In this document: piece after piece, positions 5,717 to 8,020 of the stretch
Position numbering within the stretch: position 1 is the stretch's first letter
How the letters are laid out: each line of letters starts with the position of its first letter
From: Oscillospiraceae bacterium
Lineage (GTDB): Bacteria > Bacillota > Clostridia > Oscillospirales > Ruminococcaceae
Reading direction: 5' to 3'
NCBI GenBank assembly: GCA_017848155.1
Contig: JAGAKC010000187.1
Coordinates: forward strand, 1 to 8,020
Length of the DNA: 8,020 nucleotides
Position numbers and translations under genes: made by a program
Notes under the pieces: generated by a model
The model's database searches: none
Seen by the model: the letters and a program-made list of their open reading frames with translations, nothing else
What the model was told of the DNA's origin: nothing

Positions 5717-7013
5717 CGCCACTTGAACAGTTCTCAATAACGAGATCGGGCATCTCCGAGGAAAGCTTTTTAATGAACTCCTGTGAAGCGGCAATCGTCT
5801 GTCTTAAGCCCTCACCGAGGCTTTCCGCACCGTCACAGCCTATACCGATAGTGTTGTTGTAGTCTATCTTGATATATCCCATATCGCTTTCTTTGAGTGT
5901 TTCTATCACGCGTTCATCAAGATATTCCTGCACCCACGGATCACGCATATCCAGAAATCTGCGTCCGTCTACGGTGATGGGAGCACCGAATCTCTTAAGA
6001 AGATGGTCGGTGTTGTTATATGCGTCAGAGGAAAGTCCTGCATTTTCAAACTCAAACCACAGCCCAGGGACAAGTCCGTATGACCTTATCATGTCCGCGG
6101 TGTTTTTAAGTCCTTTCGGGAATGCGGTCTTGTTTACAATCCAGTCGCCGATATTGCTCCAGTTGCCGTCCTCGTTTCTGTACCAGCCTGCGTCGATGAC
6201 AAGATATTTTATTCCCTTGCCTTCCAAACGCTGTGCAATTTTTTCGATTTTTTCTTCGGTGGGATTTCCCCATGTCGTGCAGTAATCGTTGAATATGACT
6301 GGCATATCTCTGTCAGGCTCTGCTATTCGGGGATTTTGTGCATTGACGAGCTTGTGGCAGACTTCTTCAAGTGAGTTACCCTCGGCAATTACAGCCTTTG
6401 GCGTTGTGAAAGAACCGCCTGCTTCAATATCCTTGCACCAATGACCGAAATCATAATCGGCAAGACCGCCGCAAAGGGACAGCGGCTCCTCTTTGCGGAA
6501 TAGCTCTATCTGCCAGCTTGAGGCACAGTAGAGCTGAACGCCGATAAATTTCTTTTCAACCGTATTCTCCAGCACGATAAACGGGAACCATTTCTTCACG
6601 GGCATCGAGCCGCACTGACCGAATTTCTCCAACCTTACCGATACGGGTATCCATGCCTGCTCCATGTGCATATCTACAAGACGCTGACTTATAAGCCTGC
6701 CCTCTGCACTCCAGAATGAAGCCGCCCTGTGAATAACGTCGGCGTGTATGTTGTGTATTGCAAAAGAGGACAGCATCTCGAGCGTTACAGTCTCTGTGCC
6801 GTTATTTGTAAAGGTGGAGCGGCACTCTGTTACATCGCCGCATTTCTTATGAATGCTCTCGATAATGCAATCGCCGTATTCATAGATTGTTTTGTCGCTG
6901 TCCTCGGATATCATGCGGCAGTCATTCACACAGCTTCCTGCCATTGTCATGCCGTTTGCATAGCCTGCGCTGAAGTCCGCAAAGCGTGTTCTGAATTCAG
7001 TATAAAACTCCAT
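5613..7013 (-). pseudogene. galA: GH36 alpha-galactosidase truncated before its acid/base residue
   Basis: Codons 1-435 (7013-5709) match a family 36 alpha-galactosidase: an N-terminal beta-sandwich (about 1-235), then the start of the TIM barrel. Visible signposts are KYLVIDAGWYRNEDGNW, GLVPGLWFEFEN, GYIKIDYN with the expected nucleophile D384, and ENCSSGGHR (427-435). Family members continue with a DPLMM-like segment and the acid/base aspartate; here the reading changes to 31 unrelated residues (436-466, helicase DNA in the wrong frame) and stops at 5613. Full enzymes of the family are about 700 residues or more, so the catalytic barrel is incomplete and activity is not expected. There is no signal peptide, which fits a cytoplasmic enzyme. 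The start at 7013 has GGAGG (7024-7020) 6 bases upstream and a consensus promoter. In an intact locus it would release galactose from imported raffinose or melibiose. Confidence 0.9.
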
Positions 7014-7049
7014 ATCTCTCCTCCTGAAGCTGAAGTATATTATATTTCA

Positions 7050-7078
7050 ATTATAGGGTAAGGTAACGCTTATGTCAA
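7050..7078 (-). promoter_or_regulatory. Perfect-consensus sigma-A promoter of the galA fragment
   Basis: Minus strand TTGACA (7078-7073), exactly 17 bases, then TATAAT (7055-7050). The transcript would start near 7043. An inverted repeat GCTT-ATGTC-AAGC (7068-7080) overlaps the -35 box and could be an operator, since a promoter this strong for a sugar gene would be expected to need repression. Confidence 0.85.
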
Positions 7079-7142
7079 GCGAGTTTTTCATTGTTCTGTA
7101 CAATATGGGCGAACATGGGATTAAATAAACTTTGTTAAACTT

Positions 7143-7148
7143 AGGAGG
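7143..7148 (+). promoter_or_regulatory. Ribosome binding site of the small HTH gene
   Basis: AGGAGG, 6 bases before the ATG at 7155. It supports the short gene as real despite its size. I could not find a convincing promoter between it and the divergent galA promoter. Confidence 0.8.
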
Positions 7149-7154
7149 CTTACT

Positions 7155-7328
7155 ATGCTGAATAATACTAAAGATATTTTGACAATAAAGGATCTGCAGA
7201 AGCTACTCCACATAGGTAGAAACACCGCCCTGCGGTTGGTGCAGAGCGGTGATGTAGAGGCTTTTAAAGTCGGTAGACAGTGGAGGGTGACAAGAGAGAG
7301 CGTGGGACGATATATAAAAAGATATTAA
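7155..7328 (+). CDS. Excisionase-like small helix-turn-helix protein
   Basis: This 57-residue protein starts MLNNTKDILTIKDLQKLLHI. It has the layout of the MerR/excisionase-type HTH_17 domain: LTIKDLQKLLHIGRNTALRLVQ forms the winged-helix recognition part, and VEAFKVGRQWRVTRESVGRYI forms the wing and last helix. The motif of a small residue run, then (F)KVGRxWRV, then a final RYIKRY is typical of stand-alone excisionase-family DNA-binding proteins. The start is fixed by a strong AGGAGG site. Such proteins serve as recombination directionality factors or as plain DNA-binding regulators. No integrase or attachment site is visible in this window, so a phage or element role is not shown. It is too short for many gene callers to report. 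Confidence 0.82.
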   Translation: MLNNTKDILTIKDLQKLLHIGRNTALRLVQSGDVEAFKVGRQWRVTRESVGRYIKRY

Positions 7329-7361
7329 AAACTTTAACCCTCGCTATTTTATCGAGAATTA

Positions 7362-7390
7362 TTGACTATTCGTTACGAATATGATAGAAT
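7362..7390 (+). promoter_or_regulatory. Sigma-A promoter of the AbrB/HipA-like module, with operator-like palindrome in the spacer
   Basis: TTGACT (7362-7367), 17 bases, then TAGAAT (7385-7390) preceded by TGA (extended -10). The spacer contains ATTCG-TTA-CGAAT (7368-7380), a perfect 5-base-arm palindrome sitting exactly between the two boxes. That is a classic position for an autorepressor. The transcript would start near 7395-7397, so the ribosome site would lie at the very 5' end of a leader of only about 15 bases. Confidence 0.82.
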
Positions 7391-7411
7391 ATCTATGAGG
7401 TGAACTATCAC

Positions 7412-7951
7412 ATGGAAACAAGACTTGTAAATCTCAGCGTGGGGCGTTCAGGAGGAACAGCCTCGGCGAAGAGTAAGAATTATAAAATATCCCTGCCCAC
7501 AACGTGGGTGGAACAACTCGGTCTGAATGAAAACAACCGCGAGCTGGAGCTGTGCTTTGACGGCGACAGGATCGTAATAGCTCCCCGTCTGACTGCGGAG
7601 GAGTTTGCGTCTAAGGCTCTGAAGCTAGGGCATGAACTGTATAAATTCAGCTTTTTTGACGGAGATAAGCTGTGTACTGAGATCTATGCCGACCTTACTG
7701 AAAAGCGGGTAAGAGCAGAGAATTTCACCGACAACCTCATTAAGACCGCTTTCGGAAAGAATAACGTTCCGTCGTGGGAGGATTTCACAGAGTTCCTTGA
7801 GGAGCGATGTATCCCAAAAAGCAGAAGCGGACTGCGTGAATACCTTGATGCGATTGGCGCAGACAGCAGTGATCCGTTTGATATACTCCCCATAACACAG
7901 GGCAGAATGGCAGAGGACGACCAGCGTCTGATAATGGAGGTGTTGAAGTGA
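7412..7951 (+). CDS. AbrB/MazE-type DNA-binding protein with HipA-associated C-terminal region (putative antitoxin)
   Basis: This 179-residue protein has an N-terminal AbrB/MazE-like swapped-hairpin domain (about 8-60; KNYKISLPTTWVEQLGL then LELCFDGDRIVIAPR). The C-terminal half includes FLEERCIPKSRSGLREYLDAI (128-148) and DPFDILPITQGRMAEDDQ (154-171). I recall this C-terminal motif from small clostridial proteins encoded just before HipA-like kinases. The likely role is antitoxin and autorepressor of the pair. The start at 7412 was chosen because GAGGTGA (7397-7403) lies 8 bases upstream; a GTG at 7400 lies inside that site. The stop overlaps the GTG of the next gene (GTGA). The fusion of an AbrB-type DNA-binding domain to the HipA-associated motif in one chain is the notable point. 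DNA binding is well supported, antitoxin function inferred. Confidence 0.75.
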   Translation: METRLVNLSVGRSGGTASAKSKNYKISLPTTWVEQLGLNENNRELELCFDGDRIVIAPRLTAEEFASKALKLGHELYKFSFFDGDKLCTEIYADLTEKRVRAENFTDNLIKTAFGKNNVPSWEDFTEFLEERCIPKSRSGLREYLDAIGADSSDPFDILPITQGRMAEDDQRLIMEVLK

Positions 7952-8020
7952 GTATACGACTTGTAAGCGATGAGAAGATCGCTGAAACTTCGTCAAAAGG
8001 CAACCAGGAAAAGTGGCTCG
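7948..8020 (+). CDS. Start of a probable HipA-like kinase (partial)
   Basis: A GTG (7948) overlaps the TGA of the preceding gene and has GGAGGTG (7937-7943) 4 bases upstream. The 24 visible codons (beginning with MSIRLVSDEKIAE and including SSKGNQEKWL) stay open to the window edge. The SxGxQxKW pattern near the N-terminus matches the opening of short HipA-like kinases, where the residues precede the nucleotide-binding region. HipA-type proteins are serine/threonine kinases that act as toxins in type II toxin-antitoxin modules. Only the first residues are visible, so the call leans on the gene order and the coupled start. Confidence 0.6.
   Translation, partial: MSIRLVSDEKIAETSSKGNQEKWL

Noticed and set aside
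5717..5794. N-terminal 26 residues of the helicase reading, starting at ATG 5794
   Set aside because: This stretch is alpha-galactosidase DNA read in a different frame; it has no helicase similarity and no ribosome site.
5869..7061. Plus-strand frames opposite galA (5869-6285 and 6729-7061)
   Set aside because: Antisense shadows of a clear GH36 reading; composition and residues do not resemble real proteins.
7091..7115. TGTTC-14-GAACA inverted repeat upstream of the small HTH gene as a LexA site
   Set aside because: The half-sites face the wrong way and the spacing is wrong for a Gram-positive LexA box.
7340..7356. CTCG...CGAG hairpin after the small HTH gene as a terminator
   Set aside because: Only a 4-base stem with a 9-base AT loop and no T-run; too weak to call.
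7625..8003. Minus-strand frames opposite the AbrB-type gene
   Set aside because: Overlap a well-supported gene with promoter and ribosome site; no domain seen.

Overview
The window looks like a chromosome segment of a Gram-positive, fibre- or sugar-degrading gut/rumen clostridium, most likely Ruminococcus or a close relative. Reasons: strong AGGAG(G) ribosome sites, near-consensus sigma-A promoters with exact 17-base spacers, moderate G+C in the sugar genes, and the gene families present. The genus is inferred from style, not from a database match.

Layout. (1) 1-528, minus strand: an AT-rich gene for a DUF4365-type putative nuclease-like protein with a perfect-consensus promoter, possibly followed by a second gene running off the left edge. 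(2) 660-3766: a sugar-use locus. An AraC-family regulator (minus) is divergent from a GPH/MelB-type sugar:cation symporter (plus), followed 3 bases later by a family 2 beta-galactosidase. (3) 3767-5716: a block that does not belong to the sugar locus. It holds the last 46 codons of a gene resembling the ATPase of ATPase-HNH (Septu-like) defence pairs, a complete HNH endonuclease gene, a hairpin terminator, and convergently the C-terminal part of an SF2 helicase that has lost its motor N-terminus. (4) 5709-7013, minus: the N-terminal 435 codons of a family 36 alpha-galactosidase with a perfect-consensus promoter. (5) 7155-8020, plus: a 57-residue excisionase-like HTH protein, then an AbrB-type protein with a HipA-associated C-terminal motif, overlapping the start of a probable HipA-like kinase.

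The main observation is the pair of abrupt gene-internal junctions at about 3766/3767 and 5709-5716. Beta-galactosidase stops at residue 174, before its catalytic barrel, and continues in frame into the ATPase tail. Alpha-galactosidase stops just after its ENCSSGGHR motif, before the acid/base residue, and runs into helicase sequence. Four genes are therefore cut by two junctions. Either the convergent 3' ends of lacZ and galA were replaced by a piece of a defence island, or the sequence is an assembly or cloning chimera. The sequence alone cannot decide, and each junction should be tested with spanning reads.

If the arrangement is real, the sugar enzymes are inactive fragments. The intact HNH nuclease, start-coupled (ATGA) to the fusion ORF, would then be transcribed from the AraC-controlled sugar promoter. 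No rRNA, tRNA, CRISPR array, transposase or recognisable IS end was seen. No gene-free stretch exceeds 300 bases.
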